DNA from: Streptomyces sp. NBC_00620
GTDB taxonomy: Bacteria > Actinomycetota > Actinomycetes > Streptomycetales > Streptomycetaceae
Assembly: GCF_026341825.1 (NCBI RefSeq)
Contig: NZ_JAPENY010000001.1
Span: 3,224,001-3,288,000 of the forward strand
DNA length: 64,000 nt
Reading direction: 5' to 3'
Shown here: one piece after another, positions 35,992 to 45,163 of the stretch
Layout of the letters: every line of letters begins with the position of its first letter
How positions within the stretch are numbered: the stretch's first letter is position 1
Made by a program: the position numbers and the translations under genes
Notes under the pieces: model-generated
Databases searched by the model: none
What the model saw: only the letters and a program-made list of their open reading frames with translations
Told to the model about the DNA's origin: nothing

Positions 35992-37241
35992 ACGGCCCCC
36001 TCCGTGACTGCCGACGACTGGACTGCCGAGAGCTGGGCTCCCAACGACTGGAGTCCCGACGGCTGGACTGCTGAGGGCCGGGCTCCCAGCGCCTCGGCTC
36101 GCAGCTCCGCCGCCCTGCGCAGCGCGGCGACCGCCGGATCGGCCGGGTCCCCGGCCTCTCCGCGGGCGGCGGCCAGCACGTCCCCCACCGTCGTCAGCCC
36201 GCCCAGCTCGGCGCGCAGTGAGCGCCCCAAGGACGTCACCGCGCCCGCCGCGCGGGAGTGGTCGCGGCAGTGGAAGGCGAGCTCGCAGGCGGCGAGGCAT
36301 TCCGGGGCGTACGTCGCCGGGACGGACTCGACGGCGGCCGTCAGGGAGTCGGCCGGGAGGTCGGGGGCGAAACAGGTGCCTTCGGGGAGGGCGTCGGCGA
36401 TGTCCTCGACCCGGGTGAGGCGGGCGAGCTGGCGGCGGGTGACCGCGCGCTGCTTGCGGACGTCGACGGCGGACGCGGTCGGGAGGTTGGAGAAGTCCTT
36501 CGGGCAGACCAGGAGGACGCGGTGGCGGACCTCGCCCGGCTGGTCCAGGCGGGCGGCGATCTCCTCCAGCGCCAGTACGTAGACGGCGGACTGGCGCGCG
36601 GCCGCGCCCACCTTCGCCGGGTCGGCCGAACCGTCCAGCATGGGGAAGGACTTGATCTCGACGACGGTCCAGCCGCCGTCGGGGTGCACGACCACCGCGT
36701 CGGGCTCCAGGAACGCGGGGGAGCCGGCGACGTCGAGCGCGACCATGGGGTGGTCGAGCAGGGTCCAGACCCCGGCTTCGGTGGCCTCGCGCAACGCGAG
36801 CGCCGTACGGGCCGCGCGCCCCTCGGGGCCGACCGCAGACAGGTCGGGTACGCGCCCGGAGCCGGGCGGTTCGGCACCCGGGTCCAGCTTCTCGTGCACG
36901 AGCCGCAGCAACTCCGCGCCCCCGTCGGCCTTCACCCGCGCCTCGAAGGCGTTGCCCCGCATGAAGGCGAACTGCGACTGCCCGAAGGCGGACGGCGAGC
37001 CCAGCCCCTCCGCCAGCTTCGCCTTGTCGACCCCCGCGCCGTCCAGGAGGGCGCGCCGCTCGCACCCCGGGTTCGCGGCGAGCGCCGCGAGGGCGCGCGC
37101 GTCGAGAGCCTTGGGGGGTACGGACGGGCCGCGCAGGTCAGCGAGCCGCTGCCGCAGCGCCGTCCCCCGCGTCCGTGGGGGCGGCACCCGGCTCGGCTCT
37201 CGGCCCGGTTCGGGACTCGCGCTGTCGGGGAAATCGTTCAC
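35982..37241 (-). CDS. RecB/Cas4-like PD-(D/E)XK nuclease with Fe-S cysteines
   Basis: A 419-residue nuclease. Active-site elements: RGNAFE (about residue 95-100), LEPDAVVV with Asp181, TVVEIKSF with Glu195 and Lys197, and the QxxxY motif (QSAVY, about 217-221) typical of RecB/AddAB/Cas4 exonucleases. Four cysteines, Cys60 (NPGCERR) and Cys315, Cys319 and Cys325 (ECLAACELAFHC), match the split 4Fe-4S ligand set of AddB and Cas4. GTG at 37241 is the best start, though its ribosome site is weak; this leaves a 104-base overlap with the upstream PAP2 gene. It resembles the nuclease half of TM0106-type RecB-helicase fusions, split here into two genes. Confidence 0.8.
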   Translation of the reverse strand: MNDFPDSASPEPGREPSRVPPPRTRGTALRQRLADLRGPSVPPKALDARALAALAANPGCERRALLDGAGVDKAKLAEGLGSPSAFGQSQFAFMRGNAFEARVKADGGAELLRLVHEKLDPGAEPPGSGRVPDLSAVGPEGRAARTALALREATEAGVWTLLDHPMVALDVAGSPAFLEPDAVVVHPDGGWTVVEIKSFPMLDGSADPAKVGAAARQSAVYVLALEEIAARLDQPGEVRHRVLLVCPKDFSNLPTASAVDVRKQRAVTRRQLARLTRVEDIADALPEGTCFAPDLPADSLTAAVESVPATYAPECLAACELAFHCRDHSRAAGAVTSLGRSLRAELGGLTTVGDVLAAARGEAGDPADPAVAALRRAAELRAEALGARPSAVQPSGLQSLGAQLSAVQSSAVTEGAVCR

Positions 37242-38163
37242 CCGTGGAAGTCTGGCACCCCGCACTGACAATTGAGGAACCTGCGCCGTGCGAGGCGCCC
37301 GGGGCCCGTGCGGAACGGGCGCCGAGCACCGCATTGAACCGCGCGCTCAGCGCGGTCCTCGCACGGTCCGCGACCCGCATCACGAACGGGGTCAGCAGCA
37401 GCCCGGCCCCCATCACCGCCGCGCCCGCGACCGCGTCGAGGAAGTAGTGGTTGGCGGTGCCCATCACGACGATCGTGGTGATCAGCGGATACGCGATGCC
37501 CGCGGCCTTGGCGAGGGGTGTGCGGCCGTACCGCCACAGAATCACTCCGCACCACAGCGCCCAGCCCACGTGCAGGCTCGGCATCGCCGCGTACTGGTTC
37601 GTCATGCCGCCGAGGCCGCGCGGCGCGCTCGCGTCGCCCGCCCACCAGCCGTAGTCGCTGTACTGGGCCATCGTGTCGGTGAAGCCGTGGCCCGCCGCGA
37701 GCAGCCGCGGGGGGCAGGTGGGCAGCAGCGTGAAGCCGATCAGGCCTATGAACGTGGAGGTCATCAGCCAGGTGCGGGCCGCGCGATAGCGCACCGCGCG
37801 GGACCGGAAGAGCCAGATCAGGATCGCGGGCGTGACCAGGTAGTGCAGGGACGCGTACCAGAAGTCGGCGGGCACGCCGAGCCAGGCCTCGCGGGTGAAA
37901 AGACGGTTCAGCGGGTGCTCGGCGTTCAGGCGCAGGGCCTTCTCGATGCGCAGGATCTCCAGGCCGTGGTCGACGGCACCGGACTCGTCGCCCCGGGCGA
38001 GCAGCCGGCCCGCCGAGTACGACGCGTACACCAGCAGGATCAGTGGGAGCTCTGTCCACCAGCGGAGCCGGGCCCGCGATGCCCGGGAGGTACGCGGCTC
38101 GGTCCACCGGCGGAGCCGGGCGCGTGGTGCCGCCTCGGTACGCGGTGCATCGGCCTGCGGCAT
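37138..38163 (-). CDS. PAP2-superfamily membrane phosphatase
   Basis: A 341-residue membrane protein of the PAP2/AUR1-like family. About six membrane segments surround the phosphatase motifs LPTCPPRLL, MPSLHVGWALW (active-site His) and ANHYFLDAVAG. The N-terminus carries an Arg-rich, partly repeated cytoplasmic stretch. GGGGGAGGG lies before the ATG at 38163. The C-terminal tail of about 60 residues is low in complexity and overlaps the nuclease gene start, so the real functional end may be earlier. It should dephosphorylate a lipid phosphate. Confidence 0.82.
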   Translation of the reverse strand: MPQADAPRTEAAPRARLRRWTEPRTSRASRARLRWWTELPLILLVYASYSAGRLLARGDESGAVDHGLEILRIEKALRLNAEHPLNRLFTREAWLGVPADFWYASLHYLVTPAILIWLFRSRAVRYRAARTWLMTSTFIGLIGFTLLPTCPPRLLAAGHGFTDTMAQYSDYGWWAGDASAPRGLGGMTNQYAAMPSLHVGWALWCGVILWRYGRTPLAKAAGIAYPLITTIVVMGTANHYFLDAVAGAAVMGAGLLLTPFVMRVADRARTALSARFNAVLGARSARAPGASHGAGSSIVSAGCQTSTGERFPRQRESRTGPRAEPGAAPTDAGDGAAAAAR

Positions 38164-38449
38164 CCGAATCGCCCTCCCCCATCTGTGCGGTGACCCGCCG
38201 GTCTGCTCAGTCTGCCGACGGCCAAGTCTGCACAGTCTGCTCACGACGATCCGTGGCCACATTCGATTTTACGGTGTATGTGAACTCCCCGAAGGGGCGC
38301 CCCTCGGTCGTCAAAGACGCAGAGATCGCCCCCCGGGTTGCCCACCGCGCGGGTGCGCGATGATGGAATGACCCACCTCGCACACCTCAATGACCCGTTC
38401 CGTCATCTGAACGACCCTCTCCCTGTACCTATCGGAAAGGCATCCCTCC

Positions 38450-39046
38450 ATGGCACCGCGCATCCTGCTGGCCCGGCACGGACAGACCGAATGGTCGCTG
38501 TCCGGCAAGCACACCGGCAGGACCGACGTCCCGCTCCTGGAGGAGGGAAAGCGTGGCGCCAAGCTCCTCGGCGAGCGGTTGCACCGGACGCCGTTCGACG
38601 GTCTTGACGGGGTGGAGGTGCGCACCAGTCCGCTGGCACGCGCGCGTGAGACGTGCGAACTCGCCGGGTTCGGGGACCGTGCGACCACCTGGGACACGCT
38701 CATGGAGTGGGACTACGGCGCGTACGAGGGCATGACCCCGGCCGAGATCCAGGCGGTCCGGCCGGGCTGGTTCATCTGGCGCGACGGCGTTCCCGAGGGC
38801 GAGACCCTGGAACAGGTCTCCGCGCGCGCGGACGAGGTCGTCGCGTGGGCCCGCTCCGCCGACCGTGACGTGCTGGTCTTCGCCCACGGCCACATCCTGC
38901 GCTCCATAGGCGCCCGCTGGCTGGGCCTCCCCCTGGACTTCGCGGCCCGCATCCGCCTCAACCCGACCTCGCTGTCGGTACTCGGGTGGGCCTACGGGGA
39001 GCCCGCGATCGAGTCGTGGAACGACTGCGGACACCTGACCCCGTAG
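38450..39046 (+). CDS. Histidine phosphatase family protein
   Basis: A 198-residue cytosolic phosphatase of the phosphoglycerate-mutase-like superfamily. The RHG motif is LARHGQTEW; other active-site parts are [16 protein letters not shown], the Glu in [10 protein letters not shown] and the second His in VFAHGHILR. The family removes phosphate from varied small molecules; the substrate is not evident. The ATG at 38450 has GGAAAGG upstream. Confidence 0.88.
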   Translation: MAPRILLARHGQTEWSLSGKHTGRTDVPLLEEGKRGAKLLGERLHRTPFDGLDGVEVRTSPLARARETCELAGFGDRATTWDTLMEWDYGAYEGMTPAEIQAVRPGWFIWRDGVPEGETLEQVSARADEVVAWARSADRDVLVFAHGHILRSIGARWLGLPLDFAARIRLNPTSLSVLGWAYGEPAIESWNDCGHLTP

Positions 39047-39067
39047 TAGGCGCTCTCGGTTGCCCCC

Positions 39068-40576
39068 TCACGCAGTACGCGGCAGTGACGCGTGCCGGTC
39101 CAGGAACGCCGAGACTCCCGACGCCCTGCGGTGCGGCAGCAGTACCCGCGCCGTTCCCGCCAGCATGGTCTGGATACGGGAGGACTGGACCTCGCTCAGC
39201 AGGTCGAGGACCCGCAGGCCCGCGAGGGCGGCCTCGTCGGGGCGGCCGCCGCGGGCGAGGTCGTCGGCGAGTTCGGCGGTGTAGAGGGCCAGGTTGCGGG
39301 TGAAGTGCGGGTCCTGGAGGGCCGCGGCGCGGCGTGCGTGGCGGGCCGCGCGGGGCCAGTCGCCCAGCGTCGACCAGCACTGCGCCTCCAGACCCTCCAG
39401 TTCGGCCTCTCCGTAGAAGGTCATCCACTCGGGGTCCGTCTCCGAAGGGCCCCGCTCGTAGAGGGCCTGCGCGCGTGCCAGCGCCTGCTCGCAGCCCGCG
39501 CGGTCGGCGAGCCCCGCCCAGCCGCCCGCCTCGCGCAGCGCGAGCAGCGAGAGCAGCCGCGGGGAGCCCAGCGGGCGCGCGGCGCGCTGCGCGGCCTGCG
39601 CCGCGCGCACCGCTTCACGTGGGCGCCCCGCGTCGCGCGCGAGGAACGCGGTGTTGCAGAAGGCGTGCGCCTCCAGGCCCGGGTCGCCGGACATCCGCGA
39701 GGTCGCCAGCGCCTCCGCGTAGTGCGAGCGCGCGTCGTCGAAGCGCCCGGAGTCGTGCGCCAGCCACCCCACAGAGATGGCCAGTTCACCTGCCCCCGCG
39801 TACAGCCGGTCGGCGGTCGCCTGCCGGGTGGTGCCCGCGTCGAGCAGCGCGTACGCCGTCCGCAGCGGCGCCGCGGCCCGCCGGTAGAGGCCGTCGGCCC
39901 CGTGCCGGTCGTCGAGCAGCCGGATCTTGCGTACGGCCTCTTCGAGGGCGCCGGCCTCGGACGTTCCCGCCCGGTGGACACGCCGGTCTACGGCCGCGGC
40001 GGGGGAGCCGAACGCGACCCCGAAGGGCACCATCGAGGCGGCCGCCACAGTGGCGGTGCCTCCGGTCATGAATGCGCGACGCTGCACGTCGCTCTCCTCG
40101 TCGTTCTGTTCGTGGTTCTCGTACGGATCGTGCGGGTCGTACGAGTGGCACGGATCGTGCGGGTCATGCGGGTGGTACGGGTTTTCCTGCGCTTCATACG
40201 TCTCGTACGCCCCCTCCGTCTCATGCGAGGCGTGCGAAGGGCTCGCGGTGTGCGGAGGGGGCGCTTCGTCCGTGTCGCGCGCCCCGCGCCCGCGTACCGA
40301 TGAGCGGGGTGCGAAGCCCAGGTCGGTGAGCGTGCGGCCGGGGAACATGTGCAGGAACACCCGCTCGTACGCGTAGTTGGGACAGCGGATCTCGCCCGCC
40401 TCCACGCGCCCGATGTAGCGCGCGTCGCAGCTGACCCGCTCGCCGATCTCACGGGCGGCCCGCCGCACCGCCGCGGCGAACTCGCCCGGCGAACGCTGTG
40501 CGCGCAGCCGCCGGAAGGCGAGGTTCGGCCGCGATGGCCTGGGGGGCTGGGACGAGGTCACCGTTGACGACGCCAT
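39068..40576 (-). CDS. XRE-type regulator with TPR-like C-terminus and acidic repeat linker
   Basis: A 502-residue regulator. The N-terminal 90 residues form a helix-turn-helix (FAAAVRRAAREIGERVSCDARYIGRVEAGEIRCPN is its span at 33-67). Residues 121-161 are a low-complexity linker of Tyr, His, Asp and Pro (HPHDPHDP, YDPHDPYE). Next comes QRRAFMTGG followed by a hydrophobic run (166-190), which mimics a Tat signal in mid-protein. The rest is TPR-like helical repeats (YAGAGELAISVGWLAHDSG, ALATSRMSGD). The layout recalls NsdA-type developmental regulators. A 285-base gap separates it from a divergent primase-like gene. Confidence 0.78.
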   Translation of the reverse strand: MASSTVTSSQPPRPSRPNLAFRRLRAQRSPGEFAAAVRRAAREIGERVSCDARYIGRVEAGEIRCPNYAYERVFLHMFPGRTLTDLGFAPRSSVRGRGARDTDEAPPPHTASPSHASHETEGAYETYEAQENPYHPHDPHDPCHSYDPHDPYENHEQNDEESDVQRRAFMTGGTATVAAASMVPFGVAFGSPAAAVDRRVHRAGTSEAGALEEAVRKIRLLDDRHGADGLYRRAAAPLRTAYALLDAGTTRQATADRLYAGAGELAISVGWLAHDSGRFDDARSHYAEALATSRMSGDPGLEAHAFCNTAFLARDAGRPREAVRAAQAAQRAARPLGSPRLLSLLALREAGGWAGLADRAGCEQALARAQALYERGPSETDPEWMTFYGEAELEGLEAQCWSTLGDWPRAARHARRAAALQDPHFTRNLALYTAELADDLARGGRPDEAALAGLRVLDLLSEVQSSRIQTMLAGTARVLLPHRRASGVSAFLDRHASLPRTA

Positions 40577-40861
40577 GGTGGGGCCCTCTCTTGCGAACCG
40601 TCGAACCGTGCCGGAATCAAGGCGAGTTACCCGGGTTGTGCCCTATGGGTGCCATGCGTCCGGCGGGGCAAGAACGTACCTGCTGTGACGGACCCCGCAC
40701 GCTGGGTTTGGCTACAAACCGGATATCTCATCCACGATCTGCCATGAACTGCCATCCTTTGCGGCGGTGTTATGCCGTAGCCGTTGACGCGATGGTGCGT
40801 TGAACCCTGTGGACCGGGAGCCGCCCGAACTCCCGACCCACTCGTCAGGAGGAGGGGTTCC

Positions 40862-41314
40862 GTGTTGGAGGCCGGGATGGAGACCACGCAGAGCGCCGAG
40901 TTCCGTACGTCGCTGTCGACCGCGCAGCACCGGCCGTCGCCGGAGTGCAGTGCCCCACCTGAGCCGGTCGCCGACTGCGACCTGGTGACGGTGCCGACGC
41001 GGCAGGGCCTGGAGGCGGTCGACATCCTGCGCCGCGGCTCCGGCGACGCCGTCGGACCCGTGCTTCACGACGACGGCTGCGACACCCTCGGCTTCCTGGT
41101 GCCGCCAGGCACCGCGGACGCGTGGGACGTGCCGGGCAGTACCTGTACACACACCAACGGCGCGGGCCTCAGGCTGGCCCCCGAGCCCCCGGTCGAGGGC
41201 TCGGACTGGCTGCTTCCGCCCGGCGAGGCCGACCTCGCGACCGACCCGGCGGTGCTGCGGGCGGCCCTCGGCGAGGCGGCGCGGCTCATCGAGGCCGCGG
41301 ACAACTGCCGCTGA
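40862..41314 (+). CDS. Small primase/polymerase-like protein
   Basis: A 150-residue soluble protein. The C-terminal 90 residues share a pattern with the prophage protein at 59404: FLVPPGTADAWDVPGS, a strand GLRLAPEP, DWLLPPGE, then TDPAVLRAAL. This is the reduced primase-polymerase-like family of actinobacteria. The metal-binding acidic residues of active prim-pol enzymes are not obvious, so it may be only a binding module. GGAGGAGGGG precedes the GTG at 40862; an ATG at 40877 is the alternative. It is divergent from the XRE regulator. Confidence 0.65.
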   Translation: MLEAGMETTQSAEFRTSLSTAQHRPSPECSAPPEPVADCDLVTVPTRQGLEAVDILRRGSGDAVGPVLHDDGCDTLGFLVPPGTADAWDVPGSTCTHTNGAGLRLAPEPPVEGSDWLLPPGEADLATDPAVLRAALGEAARLIEAADNCR

Positions 41315-41382
41315 GCCGTCCGAAGAACCGCCGGTGAATCCGCTGCTGAGCCGACCCGCTCGTACGCCCCGATAATGGCGGG

Positions 41383-42303
41383 ATGGCAAGGGCGAGGAAC
41401 AAGCGGTCCGACGACGGGCGCGACGCGGGACGTGACGGCGGGCGTGGTGCACGGCGCGGGCAGGCGGCCGCCGCCGAGGCCGTCGTCGAGGCGGTCGACG
41501 GCGGGCTCGCCGAGCTGATGCCCGACCGGGACCGGGCGCGCGCCTGGACCCTGCTGATCGACGGCGCCCCGCAGTCGCACGTCGACCTGGATGATCCCGC
41601 GTATCTGAACTTCGAGTACCAGCGCCGCCTGGGCCATGTCATCGACCTCGTCGCCCCGCCGGGCAAACCCGTGCACGCCGTACACCTCGGCGGCGGCGCC
41701 CTCACCCTCGCCCGCTACACCGCCGCGACCCGCCCCCGCTCCACTCAGCAGGTCGTCGAACGCGACGCGACCCTCGTCCAACTGGTCCGCCGCGAACTGC
41801 CGTTGGACCCCGGTGCCCGTATCCGGGTGCGTTCCATGGACGCCCGCGAAGGGCTCACGAAGGTGCCGGACGGCTGGGCGGACCTGGTGATCGCGGATGT
41901 GTTCAGCGGGGCACGCACGCCGGCCCACCTCACCTCGGTCGAGTTCCTCACCGATGTCCGCAGGGCCGTCAAACCGGACGGCCTGTACGCCGCCAACCTC
42001 GCCGACGGGCCGCCGCTCGCGCATCTGCGCGGCCAGATCGCCACCGCCGCGGCCGTCTTCCCCGAACTGGCGCTGATCGCCGACCCGACGGTACTGCGCG
42101 GCAAACGCTTCGGGAACGCCGTCCTCGTGGGCTCCGCAAGGCCCCTCCCGCTGGCCGAACTGACCCGTCGAGCGGCCTCCGACCCGCACCCCGGACGCGT
42201 CGAACACGGCAGGGAACTCGCCGACTTCACCGGGGGAGCGGCACCGGTCACGGACGCGGCGGCGGTGGCGTCGCCCGCACCGCCACCCTCGGTGTTCCGC
42301 TGA
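41383..42303 (+). CDS. Spermidine-synthase-like / class I methyltransferase-fold protein
   Basis: A 306-residue protein with an SAM-type Rossmann core: VHAVHLGGGALTLARY (nucleotide loop), VVERDATLVQLVRRELPL and DLVIADVFSG. The N-terminus is basic and Gly/Arg-rich. It looks like polyamine aminopropyltransferase relatives that lack the membrane half. The exact reaction is unknown. It starts 68 bases after the primase-like gene. Confidence 0.75.
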   Translation: MARARNKRSDDGRDAGRDGGRGARRGQAAAAEAVVEAVDGGLAELMPDRDRARAWTLLIDGAPQSHVDLDDPAYLNFEYQRRLGHVIDLVAPPGKPVHAVHLGGGALTLARYTAATRPRSTQQVVERDATLVQLVRRELPLDPGARIRVRSMDAREGLTKVPDGWADLVIADVFSGARTPAHLTSVEFLTDVRRAVKPDGLYAANLADGPPLAHLRGQIATAAAVFPELALIADPTVLRGKRFGNAVLVGSARPLPLAELTRRAASDPHPGRVEHGRELADFTGGAAPVTDAAAVASPAPPPSVFR

Positions 42304-42324
42304 GCCGGGGCCCCGAACCAGCGC

Positions 42325-42855
42325 TCAGTACGTCCCGATCTGCACCCGCGGCGCGCTGTCGTGCCACGTGCAGAACACCGACACCCGGTCCGCGCCCGAG
42401 GCGTACTCCACCCGGATCCAGGTCTCCGTCTTCCACACCTGCATCGACCAGCCCGAGGCCGGGGTCGCCGAGACGAGCGTCGCGTACGTCTTGTCGAGGG
42501 CGAAGACCGCCCGCCCGCCTTCGGTGTCGTAGCTCTTGACCTGGCCGGACGAGGCGCCGGACGAACTCGGAGAGGGACTGGCACCGGGAGTCTTGGAGGG
42601 CGTCGAGCTCGGCTCGGGGCTCTCCGGCGCCTTGCTCGACGGGCTCTTCGACGGCTTGGCCCGCTCCGTCGAGGAGGCGAGCGGCTTCGACTCCTGCGTC
42701 GTGGCGTCGCCCGCCGTGATGGGCAGGGCGCGCGGCGGGTCGTAGGCCGTCCCCGCCATCACCGTGTGGACACCCCACCACGACAGCGTGACCGCCGCGC
42801 CCGTGGCGAGCGACCAAGCCAGTACGTGTACGAGTCCTCTGCGCATCGCGGCCAT
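42325..42855 (-). CDS. Membrane-anchored protein with Ser/Pro-rich stalk
   Basis: A 176-residue protein. One membrane segment (about residues 9-33) leads into a Ser/Pro/Lys-rich stalk (about 55-105) and a small beta-rich extracellular domain with one Cys (RVSVFCTWHDS). GAGG precedes the ATG at 42855. Conserved-looking but of unknown function. It converges on the methyltransferase-like gene. Confidence 0.65.
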   Translation of the reverse strand: MAAMRRGLVHVLAWSLATGAAVTLSWWGVHTVMAGTAYDPPRALPITAGDATTQESKPLASSTERAKPSKSPSSKAPESPEPSSTPSKTPGASPSPSSSGASSGQVKSYDTEGGRAVFALDKTYATLVSATPASGWSMQVWKTETWIRVEYASGADRVSVFCTWHDSAPRVQIGTY

Positions 42856-43024
42856 ACTGCCTCACGACCGCCCCACGCGTCCCACGGGTGTCTCAGGCTT
42901 TGCGCACAGCCGGGTTGTTCGGCCGGGTTGCTCAGTCGGTTGTCCACAACCACCTCGTACGCACTCGTACCGAGTTATCCACAGGCACCGGAGCGGCTCG
43001 CCCGGATGGCGTACGGTCCTGCCC

Positions 43025-43729
43025 ATGGCAAGTGTGCTCGTGGTCGAGGACGACCAGTTCGTGCGCTCAGCCCTCATCCGGCATCTGACCGATGCCGCGC
43101 ACACCGTGCGCAGCGTCGGCACCGCCCTTGAGGCGCTGCGCGAGGTCGCCCATTTCTCCTTCGACGTCGTGATCCTCGACCTCGGTCTGCCCGATCTGGA
43201 CGGGGCCGAGGCGCTGAAGATGCTGCGCGGAATCACCGACGTCCCGGTGATCATCGCCACCGCACGCGACGACGAGGCCGAGATCGTCCGCCTGTTGAAC
43301 GACGGCGCGGACGACTATCTGACCAAGCCGTTCTCGGTCGAGCACCTGTCGGCGCGGATGGCGGCCGTCCTGCGCCGCGCCCGGGTGCCCGCGGGGGACG
43401 CGCCTCCGTCGACGGTCATCAGGGTCGGCGGGCTCGCCATCGACCCGCTGCGCCGGCAGGCCGAACTGGACGGCGTACGGCTGGATCTCACCCGGCGTGA
43501 GTTCGACCTGCTCGCCTTCCTGGCCGGGCGGCCCGGTGTCGTCGTGGCACGCAAGGAACTGCTCGCCGAGGTGTGGCAGCAGTCGTACGGGGACGATCAG
43601 ACCATTGACGTCCATCTGTCCTGGCTGCGGCGGAAGTTGGGTGAGACGGCGGCGCGGCCGCGTTATCTGCACACCCTGCGGGGTGTCGGTGTGAAGCTGG
43701 AGCCGCCGAGGGCGGAGCCGCCGCTATGA
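43025..43729 (+). CDS. OmpR-family response regulator
   Basis: A 234-residue regulator. The receiver has VVEDDQF, phospho-Asp in VILDLGLPD and Lys in DYLTKPF. The C-terminal winged helix has RREFDLLAFLAGRPG, DDQTIDVHLSWLRRKLG and LHTLRGVGVKLE. It ends about 30 bases before its cognate kinase. Target genes are unknown. Confidence 0.9.
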   Translation: MASVLVVEDDQFVRSALIRHLTDAAHTVRSVGTALEALREVAHFSFDVVILDLGLPDLDGAEALKMLRGITDVPVIIATARDDEAEIVRLLNDGADDYLTKPFSVEHLSARMAAVLRRARVPAGDAPPSTVIRVGGLAIDPLRRQAELDGVRLDLTRREFDLLAFLAGRPGVVVARKELLAEVWQQSYGDDQTIDVHLSWLRRKLGETAARPRYLHTLRGVGVKLEPPRAEPPL

Positions 43730-43757
43730 GGTGGGCACGGGGCGAGGGGTGGGCGCC

Positions 43758-45134
43758 ATGAGGTGGGCGCTGGTCAAGGTGTGTGTGGCGGTGACCACGA
43801 TGGTCGTGGTGGCCTTCGCGGTGCCGCTCGGGCTTGTCATCAAGGAGATGGCCAGAGACCGGGCGTTCTCGAACGCCGAGCGGGAGGCCGCGGCGATCGC
43901 GCCCGCGCTCTCCATCACCACCGACCGGGACCAGTTGGAGCGGGTCGTCGCGTCCGCGGGTTCGGACGAGGGCATGGCCGTGCACATACCGGCCGCCGAC
44001 GGCGCGGCCGCGGTCGAGATCGGCAAGGAGCGCGCCGCCGACGAGGACATCGCCACGACCCGGAAGCTGGGCCGCGCCTCCACCACGGAGGTCCCCGGCG
44101 GCTCCACCCTGCTCCAGCCCGTCGCGCTGAGCTCCGGCGAGATCGCGGTCGTCGAGGTGTACGTCCCCGAGTCCGAGGTCAGCAACGGCATCGGCACGGC
44201 CTGGGCGGTGCTCGCCGCGGTCGGCGTCGCGCTCATCATCGGCTCCGTCGCGGTGGCCGACCGGCTGGGCGTACGGATGGTGCAGCCCGCGCAGCGACTG
44301 GTCGAGGGCGCGCACGAGTTGGGGGAGGGCAAGCTGGGGGCCCGGGTGCCCGAGGAGGGGCCGACCGAGCTGCGCCTCGCGGCGGTCGCGTTCAACTCGA
44401 TGGCGGATCAGGTCGTACAACTGCTTGCGAACGAGCGGGAGTTGGCGGCCGATCTCTCCCATCGCCTGCGCACACCGCTGACCGTGCTGCGGCTCAACAC
44501 GGCCTCGCTCGGCGACGGACCGGCCGCCGAGCAGACCCGGGCGGCCGTCGCGCAGTTGGAGCGTGAGGTCGACACCATCATCCGGACGGCCCGCGAGGCG
44601 AAGCCGCAGACGGCGGCGATAGCCGCCGTCGCCGGGTGCGACGCGTCCGAGGTCGTGCGCGAGCGGATGGACTTCTGGTCGGCGCTCGCGGAGGACGAGG
44701 GGCGCAAGGTGCGGGTTGCGGGTGTGGACCGGCCGGTACGAATACCGGTCGCGCGCGCCGACCTGGTGGCTTCCCTGGACGCGCTGCTCGGCAATGTCTT
44801 CCGGCACACCCCGGAGGGCACCGCCTTCGCGGTCGACGTGCACAACGGCGAGGACGCGGTGATCGTGCTGGTGTCGGACGCGGGTCCCGGGATCGTGGAC
44901 CCGGAGGCGGCGATGGCGCGGGGCCGCGGGTCCGGGAGCGACGGCTCGACGGGGCTCGGCCTGGACATCGTGCGACGGCTCGCGGAGTCGACGGGCGGGG
45001 ATGTGCGGATCGGATCGTCGGTGCTCGGGGGGACGGAGGTGCGGATCTGGATCCAGCTGGACGGGCGGGCGCCCGTTCGGCGGGGGCACCGGGGGTCCGT
45101 ACGGCGGCGTCGGCGCGGTGTGGGTGTGGGCTGA
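43758..45134 (+). CDS. Two-component sensor histidine kinase
   Basis: A 458-residue membrane kinase. Two membrane segments (about residues 5-26 and 145-168) flank an extracellular sensor domain. A HAMP region follows, then HisKA with phospho-His in ADLSHRLRTPLTVLR, and an ATPase with LLGNVFRHTPEG, DAGPGI and GSTGLGLDIV. The basic C-terminal tail (RRGHRGSVRRRRR) is unusual. The ATG at 43758 repeats the wording of the regulator's end (ATGAGGTGGGC). Signal unknown. Confidence 0.88.
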   Translation: MRWALVKVCVAVTTMVVVAFAVPLGLVIKEMARDRAFSNAEREAAAIAPALSITTDRDQLERVVASAGSDEGMAVHIPAADGAAAVEIGKERAADEDIATTRKLGRASTTEVPGGSTLLQPVALSSGEIAVVEVYVPESEVSNGIGTAWAVLAAVGVALIIGSVAVADRLGVRMVQPAQRLVEGAHELGEGKLGARVPEEGPTELRLAAVAFNSMADQVVQLLANERELAADLSHRLRTPLTVLRLNTASLGDGPAAEQTRAAVAQLEREVDTIIRTAREAKPQTAAIAAVAGCDASEVVRERMDFWSALAEDEGRKVRVAGVDRPVRIPVARADLVASLDALLGNVFRHTPEGTAFAVDVHNGEDAVIVLVSDAGPGIVDPEAAMARGRGSGSDGSTGLGLDIVRRLAESTGGDVRIGSSVLGGTEVRIWIQLDGRAPVRRGHRGSVRRRRRGVGVG

Positions 45135-45163
45135 CGCCCGTCCCTCCCGGCCGACCGGGCGGG

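Noticed and set aside
35982..37241. Calling the nuclease a CRISPR Cas4
   Set aside because: Motifs fit the wider RecB/AddB/Cas4 group, but there is no CRISPR array or other cas gene in the window.
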